Shown: positions 51,549 to 61,474 of the stretch, one piece after another
How the letters are laid out: every line of letters starts with the position of its first letter
How positions within the stretch are numbered: the first letter of the stretch is position 1
Assembly: GCA_963575745.1 (NCBI GenBank)
Contig: CAUYUJ010016059.1
Coordinates: 1,316,349 to 1,380,348, forward strand
Direction: 5' to 3'
From: Prorocentrum cordatum
Lineage: Eukaryota > Sar > Dinophyceae > Prorocentrales > Prorocentraceae
Length of the DNA stretch: 64,000 bases
Translations under genes and position numbers: made by a program
The notes under the pieces: generated by a model
Seen by the model: only the letters and a program-made list of their open reading frames with translations
Databases searched by the model: none
Told to the model about the DNA's origin: nothing

Positions 51549-51860
51549 GGCGCACGACTCCTCCGCCTCCGCATGACACGGCGCCGTCATCGCGACGACT
51601 GACGGCGACCGCTGCTGATTATGCAAGTGCTTGCCGATTGGACCTCCACAGCCCTTAATGACGGCATTCGGGGTGGATATGCAGCTGCGGTGCCATTCTC
51701 TGCATGCCTCGCCACAGTCCGCATTGACAGCCGGCGCACCAAATGAAGAATTCACTGCGTGCTCGAAGGCGTTGATCTCCCTTTGGTCACTATGCCCCCC
51801 CCACACCCTCCCACTTGGTAACGGACCGCGAAAAAAAAGGCACGCCCGCGATGCTGGCAA
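51549..51860 (-). CDS. candidate coding segment running into the palindrome
   Basis: The minus frame 51860-51474 reads QREINAFEHAVNSSFGAPAV, NADCGEACREWHRSCISTPN, AVIKGCGGPIGKHLHNQQRS and enters the right arm as ARQAAKLLPVLHERLLAQPP. No family recognised; it may be the parent sequence from which the palindrome formed. Confidence 0.3.
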
Positions 51861-51864
51861 AGTC

Positions 51865-52860
51865 GAGACTGACGCAAACTGCTATCTAGAGTCGCCGTCA
51901 TCGCACAGGTGTGTTGCCCAACTCGTATGATTCATCCCCTACTGTATTCGCTTCAAGTGGGGTTCTAGAATTCTAGAATTTTCCATCGATGCACAGTCCC
52001 TGCAGACAATGGGGAAAAGAACAGCTTTCATCGGCCCAGAAGTCCTCCTCGTCCTCGCTACCACTTTAATCAAGATTGAAAACGACTTCGTATTCCCCCC
52101 ACTGAGGGACGCCACAAAGTAGCGGAGGAGTCGAAATCCTGCACAGGTATGTACACTCGCGGGCTTCTCAACTCCTTCCTCCCTAACATCTTGGCGTGTC
52201 TGGAGAAGGTCTGAATACAACTGACTGTATGTCTCCCTATGCTTCCCACGACTGCTAGCTACGTGCATGGCTCGATTATTGGTGGCTGCGCTCGACTTGG
52301 AGTCTGTCTGGGCTGGCTGCGTCGGACGACCAAGCCGAGGCTAATGAGGTGCTGTCGGCATCGTGCGTGCGATGGGCTGCTAACCAGAACTCTTCAAAGT
52401 GATAGCCAACCCACAATGCGGTGCCCATGGCACGTCCTGCACCGCCGTCACCTTCCAAATGAACGGTCGACGCGTCGTGCTTGCCACTGCCGCTTCCCTC
52501 AGGCATTCGCGAACCCTGGATCTTTTCAAGACCGCTGATCTGCGGGAAGGAGGGAGGGAGGGGAGGGGTCGGGGAAGGAGGAGGCCCAGGCGGAAGGAAG
52601 AGAGCAGGGCAAGAGGGAAGGAGGCCCAGGGAGGAAGAAGAGAGGAGGGAGGGAGGGAGGGGCTGGGGTCGGGGGGAAGAGGGAGGGCCGGGGCGACCAC
52701 TGCGCCGGCCGAGCAGGAACCTCTCCGAACCCCGCCTCGCGTCGAGCCTTGTCCTTTTCTCGCCATCTTCTCGCCGAGCGCCGCCCTCAGAGACCCCCCT
52801 CGCCAATCGGCCTGGGCGGTCCAGGCCAGCAACTGAGGTTCACAGCCATTGGCGGCGCGC
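51865..52860. other. no gene resolved
   Basis: Unique sequence to 52.5 kb, with a small palindrome tctagaattctaga at 51965; then GGAGG/GGAAG-rich sequence 52540-52690. Nothing recognised. Confidence 0.4.
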
Positions 52861-52869
52861 ACAATGGGG

Positions 52870-52985
52870 CATGGGGAGCTGGGAAGGCGTCTTAGCAGGA
52901 GGCTGCTTCTCAGAAGGCGCGGGCCGTGCATCTATAGATGAGGCCCGGGCCTTCTAAGAAGCAGGGGTGCTTCTAGGGAGCCCTG
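52870..52985. mobile_element. CCTTCTNAGAAGG-family palindromic element
   Basis: Reads ggctgcttctcagaaggcgc then gggccgtgcatctatagatg, aggcccgggccttctaagaa, gcaggggtgcttct: the two halves pair around an atctatagat centre. It lies immediately downstream (minus sense) of the coiled-coil exon, in presumed intron. Confidence 0.6.
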
Positions 52986-53063
52986 TCCCCCCCCCCCGCC
53001 CCATCCCGGCCCGAGGTCCAATCCCCGCCCCCCCGCCCGCCCCTCCCAGGCGGGCGCCTCCAC

Positions 53064-53300
53064 CTCGCCAAGGCGGCGCGCGCACCTCTGGAGCTCCCTC
53101 TCCTTCCACAGCTGGGTCTGCTGCACCTCCTCGCGCAGCCGCTGCAGCTGCTGCCTGCTCCACTGCGCGCGCACCCGGGAGTCCCTGCTAGCAGCGTCCC
53201 GCAGGCGGCCCCTCCAGTGCGCCTCATCGCTGGAGGCGCCGTCGCCAGAGGACCTCATGGCCTGCCTGAAAGTGCCCTCCCACGTCTTGGCCTGCGCCGC
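53064..53300 (-). CDS. coiled-coil protein gene, exon beta
   Basis: After ccgctcgttag| the frame reads AAQAKTWEGTFRQAMRSSGD, GASSDEAHWRGRLRDAASRD, SRVRAQWSRQQLQRLREEVQ, QTQLWKERELQRCARRLGE, with a donor GGCGAG|gtggag. It is 237 nt, phase 0 at both ends, and joins exon alpha in frame. Long amphipathic helix; the last 35 residues are strongly coiled-coil. Confidence 0.75.
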
Positions 53301-53494
53301 CTAACGAGCGGCGAACGCGTCCATATCCACGCCCTCGCGGCATGGATTCCTAGGCGCGATCCCGCGGATACGTGGTCGCATGGCTACGTTCCACGCGGGG
53401 CATCCGCGGAAAACGCGGCCCGTCCACGGGGTCACGGCCCAGGGGCCCGGCCCGCCAGGCAGTGGATACGGATTTGTTTCCCGACTACGACCAC
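53301..53494 (-). other. GT-AG intron between coiled-coil exons
   Basis: 194 nt from CAG|gtggtcgtag to ctcgttag|GCG. It contains gtatccac and gtggatat in inverted orientation and CCGCGG-rich inverted motifs, but the ends themselves do not pair as clearly as in the EF-hand introns. Confidence 0.6.
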
Positions 53495-54070
53495 CTGCTT
53501 GCCGACGTACTTGACTATCAGGGCCTGTAGCTGCAGCGCCCAACTCTTGGAGGCAGCCCCGCGGGCCATCTGCAGGCCGTACAGGAGACGGACCCAGTGG
53601 CGCTCCTCGTCCTCGGCGCCGGGGATGGCGAGCTTGGCCTTCCGCAGGGCGTCGGACCACAATCGGCGGACGGCCTCCCGCAGATCCGCGGCGGTCTGGT
53701 TCCAGCTAGCGAGCCTCGCCTCCTCCAGGCCGCCGTACTCCTCCCTCAGCCTCTGCGCTTCCTCTCTGACCAGTCGGATCCTCTCTGTGTACTCACGGGC
53801 AATGTCCTCCCGCCTGCGGATGGACTCCTCCTCGGCGGCGCGGAATCTCTTCACCCAGCGTTTCGCGGCCTCCTCCTTCCAAGCCGCCCTCTCGGCCCTG
53901 GCGCGGTCAAGTTTCTCGGACCACTGTCTGTGAAGGGAGCCGCACCCTTCCAAGACCTCGGACAACATGCGCCCCCTGCCCTCCCGGCCCTCCCGCGCCC
54001 GCTCGGTGGCCCTCTCGAGGCTCCCCTGCCAGAGGCGTTCCCTGTCCTGATAGCGCCGCTGCGCCTCTTC
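53495..54070 (-). CDS. coiled-coil protein gene, exon alpha
   Basis: 192 codons, phase 0, after an acceptor (gtgcccggcag|GAAGAG). The sequence (EEAQRRYQDRERLWQGSLER, ATERAREGREGRGRMLSEVL … REDIAREYTERIRLVREEAQ, RLREEYGGLEEARLASWNQT … LWSDALRKAKLAIPGAEDEE … LQLQALIVKYVGKQ) is a nearly continuous charged alpha-helix with heptad-like hydrophobics and regularly spaced tryptophans. That suggests a structural (cytoskeletal, flagellar or basal-body type) or scaffold protein; no named family is recognised. GC-rich codons match the EF-hand gene. Confidence 0.8.
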
Positions 54071-54449
54071 CTGCCGGGCACACGTCAGAGGGAACCCTGC
54101 AGGTCGGCCAGAGTGGCCTCTGGTGCGCGGCTTTGCGGTCAGGAACTTGTGCTTAGCGTGTTGCCGCGGCGGCCCCTGCGACACGCCATACCCTGCAAGC
54201 CGATAGCGTGTCGCTCCGCCTCGCGGGGCGGGAGGCTAGGAGAAGCTCGGAACGTTGACGCTCGGGGACCGAGACGTGGTCAGCGCGTCAAGCCGAAGCG
54301 CGGCGGGATTGACATGGCGGCGCGACGCGCTAAGCAAACGCTCCACGGGGCGCGGGGAGAGGGGGGAACGGCAAAACCAGGCACACAAGCCGCCGCCATC
54401 GCACCGCGTTCGGCGATCGTGGACCCCCTCTGGGCCCGCACGCGAGAGG

Positions 54450-54860
54450 TCACTCTGGCGAGGGGCCACTCTCGCGTCCAGCCCACTCCTGCGCCTCCCT
54501 CAGCAGCCCCTCCAGGCCGCCGTCTCCGCCCGCCTCGTGGGGCTCGCGGCCGCCGCAGGGCTGCCTCGGCCCTGCCGCCTCAGCGCGCCCCTCCGGTGTG
54601 CCCGGCTCCTCCGCGCTCTCCCGGGCGGCGCCACAGCCGCCACCAGCGAGCGGCGCGCCGCCGCCCGCCGGAGCCCGGCGCGCCTCGGCGGCACGCTCGG
54701 CACCGCCCGGCGGCAGCAGCCCGCCGCCGCCGCCAGCGGCGGAGCCCTGCGCGCGGGCGGCCGCGCAGGGGCCGACAGCGGCTTGCTGCGCGCCCGCGGG
54801 GCGCGACGCCCTGGCCGCAGCCCCCGCCGCGGCTGCAGAGGCGGGCGCGTAGAAGTCGGC
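54450..54860 (-). CDS. possible upstream exon of the coiled-coil gene
   Basis: A minus frame ends GGDGGLEGLLREAQEWAGRE, closely like the LEVEREWAG pattern of the 50.4-kb exon, with a possible donor CCAGA|gtgacc. The preceding frame is extremely Ala/Gly/Arg-rich and all three minus frames are open, so the exon's extent is uncertain. The presumed intron to 54070 carries agagtggcc and ggccactct near its two ends. Confidence 0.35.
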   Translation of the reverse strand, partial: ADFYAPASAAAAGAAARASRPAGAQQAAVGPCAAARAQGSAAGGGGGLLPPGGAERAAEARRAPAGGGAPLAGGGCGAARESAEEPGTPEGRAEAAGPRQPCGGREPHEAGGDGGLEGLLREAQEWAGRESGPSPE

Positions 54861-54869
54861 CGCTCCCGG

Positions 54870-55195
54870 GGGGACGCGTCCGGTGGCGGCGCGTGCAAAG
54901 GTCCCTGGGCGCGGGCTCCGACCCCCTCCGGCCTCCTGATCCTCCCTCCTCCCCTCCACTCCTCATCCTCCTCCGCCCCATCGTCCCTGCCCCTTCTCAT
55001 CCTCCTGCTGATCCTCCTCCTCCTCAGCCCTCCCCCCCCTTTTGGTCCGTCATCCTCGTCTTCCTCCTCCTCATTCCCATCCTTCCCTCTTCCTATTGCT
55101 CATCCTACCCTCCTCATCCTGCTGCTACTCCTCGTAGGTCGGCGCGGGGGGGGGGGCGGGACATACCTGCGCCTCAATGCTATTGCGTCAAAACG
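54870..55195. other. C/T-rich sequence, no gene
   Basis: CTCATCCTC-type sequence from 54930 to 55130 and a G run at 55148-55156. It precedes the left flank of the minisatellite element. Confidence 0.5.
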
Positions 55196-57665
55196 CGCGT
55201 GCAAATTATCCTCGCGAGGGACCCAACCAGATGCTTTTGAAAAACCGCAAAACAGGTAGGACGAAGAAGGGGAAGCATTTGCGCGGCCGCGAAACGTGTG
55301 AAGTGCATGCCGAAATGGGCGGGGGAGCGCATGCGGACACCGCCGCCAACGCCTTCGGTGGAGCTCCCTGGGGGCAGGCCACGAAACGCACGAAAGGACC
55401 GAAATAGGCGGGAGAGACGCATGTGATCACAGCCACTGAGGCCTTCGGTGGAGTCCACCTCCAGGGCCACGAATAGCTGTACTGGGAGGCGCGGACGCAT
55501 GTGGTCACAGCCACCAGGGCCTTCGGTGGTGCTCCCTATGAGGCCACGAAGCGCTGTATTAATCGGAGCGGACGCATGTGGTCACAGCAACTGGGGCCAT
55601 CGGTGGAGTTGCCTACGGGGCCACGAAATCGTGTACTGAGTGGCGCGGACGCATGTGGTCACAGCCACTGCGGCCTTCGGTGAAGCTCCCCATGGGCCGA
55701 CGGCCCAATGGGGCGACGACGCGCTGTACTGGGTGGCGCGGACGCATGTGGTCACAGCCAATGGGGCCTCCAGCAGAGTTTCCTATGGGCCACGAAGCGC
55801 TGTACCGAGCGGCGCGGGCTCATGTGGTCACAGCCACTGGAGCCTCCGGTGGGGCTACCAATGGGGCCACGAAGCGCCGTACTGGGTGGCGGGGACGCAT
55901 GTGATCACAGCCACCAGGGCCTTCGGTGGAGCTCCCCATGGGGCCACGAAGCTCCGTACCGTGTGGCGCGGGACATGTGGTCACAGCCAGTGGAGCTTTC
56001 GGTGGAGCTTCCTATGGGGCCACGAAACGCTGTACTTGGTGGCGCGGGACGCATGTGGTCACAGCCACTGGGGCCTTCGGTGGAGCTGCCTGTAGGGCCA
56101 CGGCGCGCCGTACGGGGTGGTGCAGGACGCATGTGGTCAACCACCGGGGCCTTCGATGGAGCTCCTTATGGGGCCACGAACCGCCGTACCGGGTGGTGCG
56201 GGACGCATGTGGTCACAGCCACTGGGGCCTTCGGTGGAGCTCCATACGGGGCCACGAAGCACCGTATTGGGTGGCGCGGGACGCATGTGGTCACAACCAC
56301 TGGGACATTCGGTGGAGCTCCCTGTAGGGCCACAAAGCGCCGTACCAGGTGGTGCAGCCTTCGGTAAGGCTCCCTATGGGGCAATGAAGCGCTGTACTGG
56401 GTTGCGCAGGACGCATGTGGTCACAGACACTGGGGCCTTCTTTGGAGCTCCCTATGGGGCCATGAAGCGCTGTACTGGGTGGCGCAGGACACATGTGGTC
56501 ACAGCCACTGGGGCCTTCGGTGGAGCTCCATACGGGGCCACGAAGCACCGTATTGGGTGGCGAGGGACGCATGTGGTCACAGCCACTGGGGCCTTCGGTG
56601 GAGCTCCCTGTGTGGGTGGCGCGGGACGCATCCACTGGGGCTTTCGGTGGAGCTCCATATGAGGCCACGAAGCACCGTACTGGGTGGCGCGGGACGCTTG
56701 TGGTCACAGCCATTGGGACCTTCGGTGGAAATCCGAATGGGGCCACGAAGCGCCGTACTGGGTGGCGCGGGACGCATATGGTCACAGCCACTGGGGCCTT
56801 CGGTGGAGCTCCCTGTGGGGCCACAAAGCGCTGTACTGGGTGGCGCAGGACACATGTGGTTACAGCCACTGGGGCCTTCGGTAAGGCTCCCTGTAGAGCC
56901 ACGAAACGCTGTACTGGGTGGCGCGGGACGCATGTGGTCACAGCCACTGGGGCCTCCCGTGGGGCTCCCTGTGGGGACTCGAAAAGCTGTACTGGGTAGC
57001 GCGGGACGCAAGTGGTCACAGCCACAGGGGCCGTTGGTGTACTGGGTGGCGCGGACGCATGTGGTCACAGCCACTGCGGCCTTCGGTGGAACTCCCCATG
57101 GGGCGACGGCCCAGTGGGGTGACGACGCGCTGTACTGGGTGGCGCGGACGCATGTGGTCACAGCAAATGGGGCAATGGGGCCTCCAGTAGAGTTCCCTGT
57201 GGGGCCACGAAGCGCTGTACTGAGCGGCGCGGGACGCTTGTGGTCACAGCCATTGGGACCTTCGGTGGAAATCCGTATGGGGCCACGAAGCGCCGTACTG
57301 GGTGGCGCAGGACAAATGTGGTCAGAGCCACTGGGGCCTTCGGTGGAGCTCCCTGTGGGGCCACGAAACGCTGTACTGGGTGGCGCAGGACACATGTGGT
57401 CGCAGCCACTGGGGTCTTCGGTGGGGCTCCCTGTGGGGACTCGAAAAGCTGTACTGGATAGCGCGGGGCGCAAGTGGTCACAGCCACTGGGGCCGTTGGT
57501 GGAACTCCGTACGGGGCCACGAAACGCTGTACAGTGTGCGCTGAACTGGTGGGCATGCGGAGGGCAGAAGCAAGGGTGGGAGAAGGGGGGAGGAGGAGAA
57601 GAGGAAGGAGGAGGAACGCGGGGCGCTGTCTCTTCAAAACGAGGACTCAGCACCACAGGATGGTT
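55196..57665. repeat. bounded minisatellite element B: ~28 copies of a 78-bp unit with conserved flanks
   Basis: Unit of about 78 bp (ccacgaagcgctgtactggg then tggcgcgggacgcatgtggt, cacagccactggggccttcg, gtggagctccctatgggg) from about 55300 to 57540, with several internal deletions and a 500-bp stretch near 57040-57540 that repeats earlier unit variants in the same order. The left flank (aattatcctcgcgagggacc then caaccagatgc) and right flank (catgcggaggg … ggcgctgtctcttcaaaacg … ccacaggatggtt) match element A at 14.8 kb. The frames open across it, up to 437 codons, are repeat-derived. Confidence 0.85.
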
Positions 57666-57669
57666 TGGA

Positions 57670-58490
57670 ACACATGCTCCAGGAATTTCCCGCAGCACGT
57701 ACGAAGCGAGCCGTTCCAGCACGCTGCAATTAAGAAACAAATGGGCAGAGAGCGGTGGCGAACGAGGATTAGCCCGCCAGAGCACAGAGTGATCGGATCG
57801 GGCTGTAGTTGTCCTGCGCTCCCCTCCCTGTGATCTCTCCTCCTCAGACCTCCCTCCTCACTTTTGTGCGCAATAACGTGGATCCCAAGAGGTTTGGACC
57901 CCTTCCCTGTGACTAACTGCCCATCCCGCGCCGTTTTGTGAAGATCCCGTGGTCCAGCGAGGTCCCGCGGAGGCCGCCAATGTGCAAGAGCCTCCCGTCG
58001 TGATTTGTTCAGGGCGCGACGACGCGCGGGGCATGGCTTTCAGGTCGCAAGTCGCGTCTCTGGCGGCCGTGCGGGCCAGTATTGGCAGTCTCGGAACGCT
58101 CCCGGCATGGCACAACTGCTGGAGAGCATCACGAGGCAAGAAGAGCTTCTTGTCGGGCGCACGTAAGCTGGTCATAACAGACCCAGTAGAGGGCTCAATG
58201 AAATTACCGTAGAGTGCAACTGACTGGCCAGAGTGTCTATGAGATCGTATGAGGTCGCGGAGGTGCCGTCCATGAGAGAGCGCACGGCCAAAAGCAGCAA
58301 CAAAAGGGCATCAGAGCTTCATGGACAGCACGGGAGCACTCCAAACTTAGAAGCTGGTTTGTGCTGACTGTTTAGCGCGTCTATGTGAGAGCCTGCGAGA
58401 TCGTCCGAACGAAAACCTCAAATCCAAGATGTGCGCTGGCCTTGGGGGGGCTCACGAGGCCTACGTTGGGCGAGGATGCCCCTCACTATA
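57670..58490. other. unassigned, weak coding scraps
   Basis: A minus frame (57858-58175) reads MTSLRAPDKKLFLPRDALQQ then LCHAGSVPRLPILARTAARD; the plus strand is also open (57949-58212). Nothing recognised. Confidence 0.25.
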
Positions 58491-58664
58491 TTCTCAGGTC
58501 TGGCTTTCCATCCTGAGTCGTGTTCTGACGACCGCAAGGCCTAGCGACGGCTCTGGCGAGGCTGGAAACGTATAAGGAACTCCGTGATGAGATTGCCAAT
58601 GCGTTCGGAATATTACGTTGGATCTATGGACCGTGCCCTTCTCCTCCAAGTCCCCCTCCTCATC

Positions 58665-58784
58665 ATCCACTACTTTCTCCTCCTCCTCCTCCTCCTCGTC
58701 CTCCTCCTCCCCCTCCTCCTCCCCCTCCTCCTCCTCCTCCTCGTCCTCCTCCTCCTCCTCCTCCTCCTCCTCCTCCTCCTCCTC

Positions 58785-58815
<31 letters not shown>
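58665..58815. repeat. (CTC)n tract
   Basis: Near-pure CTC triplets for about 140 bp, ending in a C run. Confidence 0.9.
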
Positions 58816-58816
<1 letters not shown>

Positions 58817-58819
58817 TCG

Positions 58820-59150
58820 CCCCTGCCCCTCCAAAGACTTCCTCCGATATGCTTGCATCGATACGCGCCCCAAAGATCCCGACCGATTCCCTGGATCCAT
58901 GTTCGATTGTCCCGGGCACGGATGACGGGCCCCCAAACCCGACATTTAGAAAAAAAACGCTAGGATTGCAAACATCATTTCTGGGTCCTCCTCCTCCTCC
59001 TCCCTCCCCGACCCCTTCCCTGGGACCAACCTTGAATCCTGATACGCTTTGTAAAGTCCCGGGACCTGGTGATGGCCCCCAGGTGGGAAAACGGCGGACA
59101 GAAACCAGTCTTGATTTTCTGTCCACACGTTCGAGGCATGAGCTTCCCTC
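58820..59150. other. unassigned island between CTC tracts
   Basis: About 330 bp of normal-complexity sequence in which ccgggcacggatgacgggcc-like and ccgggacctggtgatggccc-like phrases occur twice about 150 bp apart. No gene called. Confidence 0.4.
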
Positions 59151-59253
59151 CTCCTCGTCTCCTTCTTCTCCTTCTGCGCGTCTTTCTCCTCCTCCTCCCC
59201 CTCCTCGTCCTCCTCGTCCTCCTCCTCCTCCTCGTCCTCCTGCTCCTCCTGCT

Positions 59254-59319
<66 letters not shown>

Positions 59320-59385
59320 CTTCCTCCTCCTCCTCCTCCTCCTCCTCCTCCTCCTCCTCCTCCTCCTCCTCCTCCTCCCAGGTAG
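59150..59385. repeat. CTC and CTCCTG compound microsatellite
   Basis: CTC-rich 59150-59240, (GCTCCT)n 59240-59318, then (CTC)n to 59378. Confidence 0.9.
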
Positions 59386-59534
59386 CCCTCCTGGGTAGCG
59401 TTGCTAAAGGCCCGGGCTGGCGCAACCCCTCCCTCTGGGAGCGACCGCCATTCGGGCCCAGACTGAGCGGCGTTTGCTCCCAGGGGTGGGGGGTGCACCA
59501 GATCCCAACGAAGCTTCGCTCGGACACACTGCCA

Positions 59535-59700
59535 CTCCTCATCCCTCCTCCTCCTCCTCCTCCTCCTCCTCCTCCTCCTCCTCCTCCTCCTCCTCCTCCT
59601 CCTCCTCCTCCTCTTTGTCCTCCTCCTCCTCCTCCTCTCCTCCTCCTCCTGCTCCTCGTCCTCCTGCTCCTCGTCCTCCTGCTGCTCCTTCTCAACCGTT
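59535..59700. repeat. (CTC)n tract
   Basis: CTC triplets with a few interruptions (ctcgtcctcctgctc) at the right end. Confidence 0.9.
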
Positions 59701-59899
59701 TGGCGCTGAGCGGACTCTAGGTGCAGGATTGTAGCGCTCGTGTGAGGCAGCCATTAGAACACCTGAATCCAAGACTAAGCGGAACAGGAGGTGCTAGGAG
59801 GCACTGGAAAGTGGAGAAGCCCGAGGGGGCATAGAGCAGTAGATCTGCAGTCGTCCGCAAGGCATCCCCCTCCAACCTCACCTCTCCACTCCTGCTCGT

Positions 59900-60205
59900 T
59901 CCTCCTCCTCCTCCTCCTCCTCCTCCTTCTCCTCCTCCTATTTGTATATTTATAATATGATTATAATTCGAATCAGCATTAGCATTACTAGAATTATTAT
60001 TACTACGATCAGTAATATTATCATTATTCGTATTCGTTTTCGTATTATGTTTACGGTTCGTATTGATTGTATTCCAATTAGTAGTCTTGCGATGATAGGA
60101 TGAACATTATTACGATTACTAGTATTATTATGTTTCATGCCAGTATTATGATTATCCATCATCATTATCCTCCCCCTCCTCCTCCTCCTCCTCCTCCTCC
60201 TCCTC
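59900..60205. repeat. CTC tract, AT-rich degenerate trinucleotide patch, CTC tract
   Basis: (CTC)n at 59903-59938, then about 230 bp of very AT-rich sequence built of ATT/TTA/ATC-like triplets (59940-60168), then (CTC)n at 60172-60200. The AT patch stands out sharply from the GC-rich surroundings. Confidence 0.75.
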
Positions 60206-60209
60206 ATCC

Positions 60210-60950
60210 TCGCTCCCCGTCGTCACGGATCCTCTTTGTACTCCTCCCCCTCCCTCCGTGCCCCCCCCGCCGCCCTTCCCCAGCAGGTGCGCTTCGGGCC
60301 GGCCTCGACGGCCGTGCGCCGCTGCGACGGGGCGCCGGCCGCAGAGCCCGGAGCCCGCGGGCGGGGTGCCGCGCCGGGGGCGGAACCGAGGGAGGGAGGG
60401 GGAGGCGCTCCCCCCCTCCCTCCTTCACTCCCTCCTAGCTCCTTCCTCGCTCCCCCCCTGCCTCCTTCGCTCCCTCCTCCATCCCTCCTCGTTCCACCCC
60501 CCTCCCCCCGTTTCTCCCCTCCCCTGGGGAGGTGAGGGGGGTGGGATGGGGGGGGGGGCGAGGAATGAGCGTGGAGGAGCGAGGAGTGAGCGAGTGAGGA
60601 AGGAAACGAGGAGGGATCAACGAAGAGAGGGATGGAGCTAACGTGGGAGGAGCGGGGGGGGGGCAGGAGCGGGAGAGGCGAGGACGGTCGGCAGGGTGTC
60701 TGCGGAAGAGCTGGTCGAGCAAGCCGCAGCCAGGGGGAAAGCGTCAATGAACACGTTGCCATGAGCGAGGAGGAAAAAGGAGGGAGGCGGAAGGAGGCCC
60801 GAGCCGAGACGGAACGAAGAAGAAGAAGGTGGTAAGAGAAGTCTTTGGTACTCTGCGGGGGCCCGCGCCATCCAGACAAACGTGTAAAACAGCCTTGGCT
60901 GCACAGCAAGGCGAAGGAGGAGAAAGGGGAAGGGAAAGGAGCGCCTGGTA
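60210..60950. other. GC-rich then purine/pyrimidine tracts, no gene resolved
   Basis: GC-rich 60240-60380, CTCC-rich 60390-60520, GGAGG-rich 60530-60830. Frames are low-complexity. Confidence 0.5.
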
Positions 60951-60952
60951 GC

Positions 60953-61430
60953 TCAGCCACTAGCACAGGCGCGGTGGCCCTCAGGGTCCGCGGGGACTGC
61001 CCCGACCCCGTCCCACCACCGGGGCACATAGAGAAACCTCCAGCGCCTCCGTGTGGGTCCGTGGAAAACCCCCCGGCCCAGTGCCTTCGCCATGGCACGT
61101 ACCAAAATCATCATCCTCTTTACCTCAAGGAACTCCTGTAGGGTCCGCGGGGGCAGCCCCCGACCCAGCACCACGATGGCGGCACAGACTTCCCAAGAGA
61201 GCGTCCGCGCCCCGAGCCAGACCCAAGAAGGGACCACTCTGTTCACTGGCCTCCCGTCTCTTGCGCCCCCCCCCCGTAGGCGGGGAGCACTGACAAGGTT
61301 CTGCCACAAGGTCAATGACGTGCTGGGTCTGGCCCAGAGCTAGAGCTTCTCCTTGTCGAGTTCCTTGCGCGCCCGTGAAGCCAACCCCCGTCTCCGTGCC
61401 CTCCAGTGGGCCAACAGGCACATACTCGAA
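60953..61430 (-). CDS. candidate coding locus, part 3 (unknown)
   Basis: The minus frame 61430-61125 reads YFEYVPVGPLEGTETGVGFT, GAQGTRQGEALALGQTQHVI, DLVAEPCQCSPPTGGGRKRR. An overlapping minus frame (61315-60953) reads VVPSWVWLGARTLSWEVCAA, IVVLGRGLPPRTLQEFLEVK, RMMILVRAMAKALGRGVFHG. Both look like protein; a frame change inside this interval is implied. A plus-strand alternative is also open. Confidence 0.25.
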
Positions 61431-61474
61431 GTAGCAGCTGGGGAGGCCACAGCTTCAATTCCGCGGGGCCGATG

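Noticed and set aside
56479-57792. 437-codon plus frame and 402-codon minus frame.
   Set aside because: Translation of the 78-bp minisatellite, which is a multiple of three, on both strands.
58494-59695. Poly-Glu/Gly and poly-Ser/Leu frames over 250 codons.
   Set aside because: Translation of CTC/GAG microsatellites.
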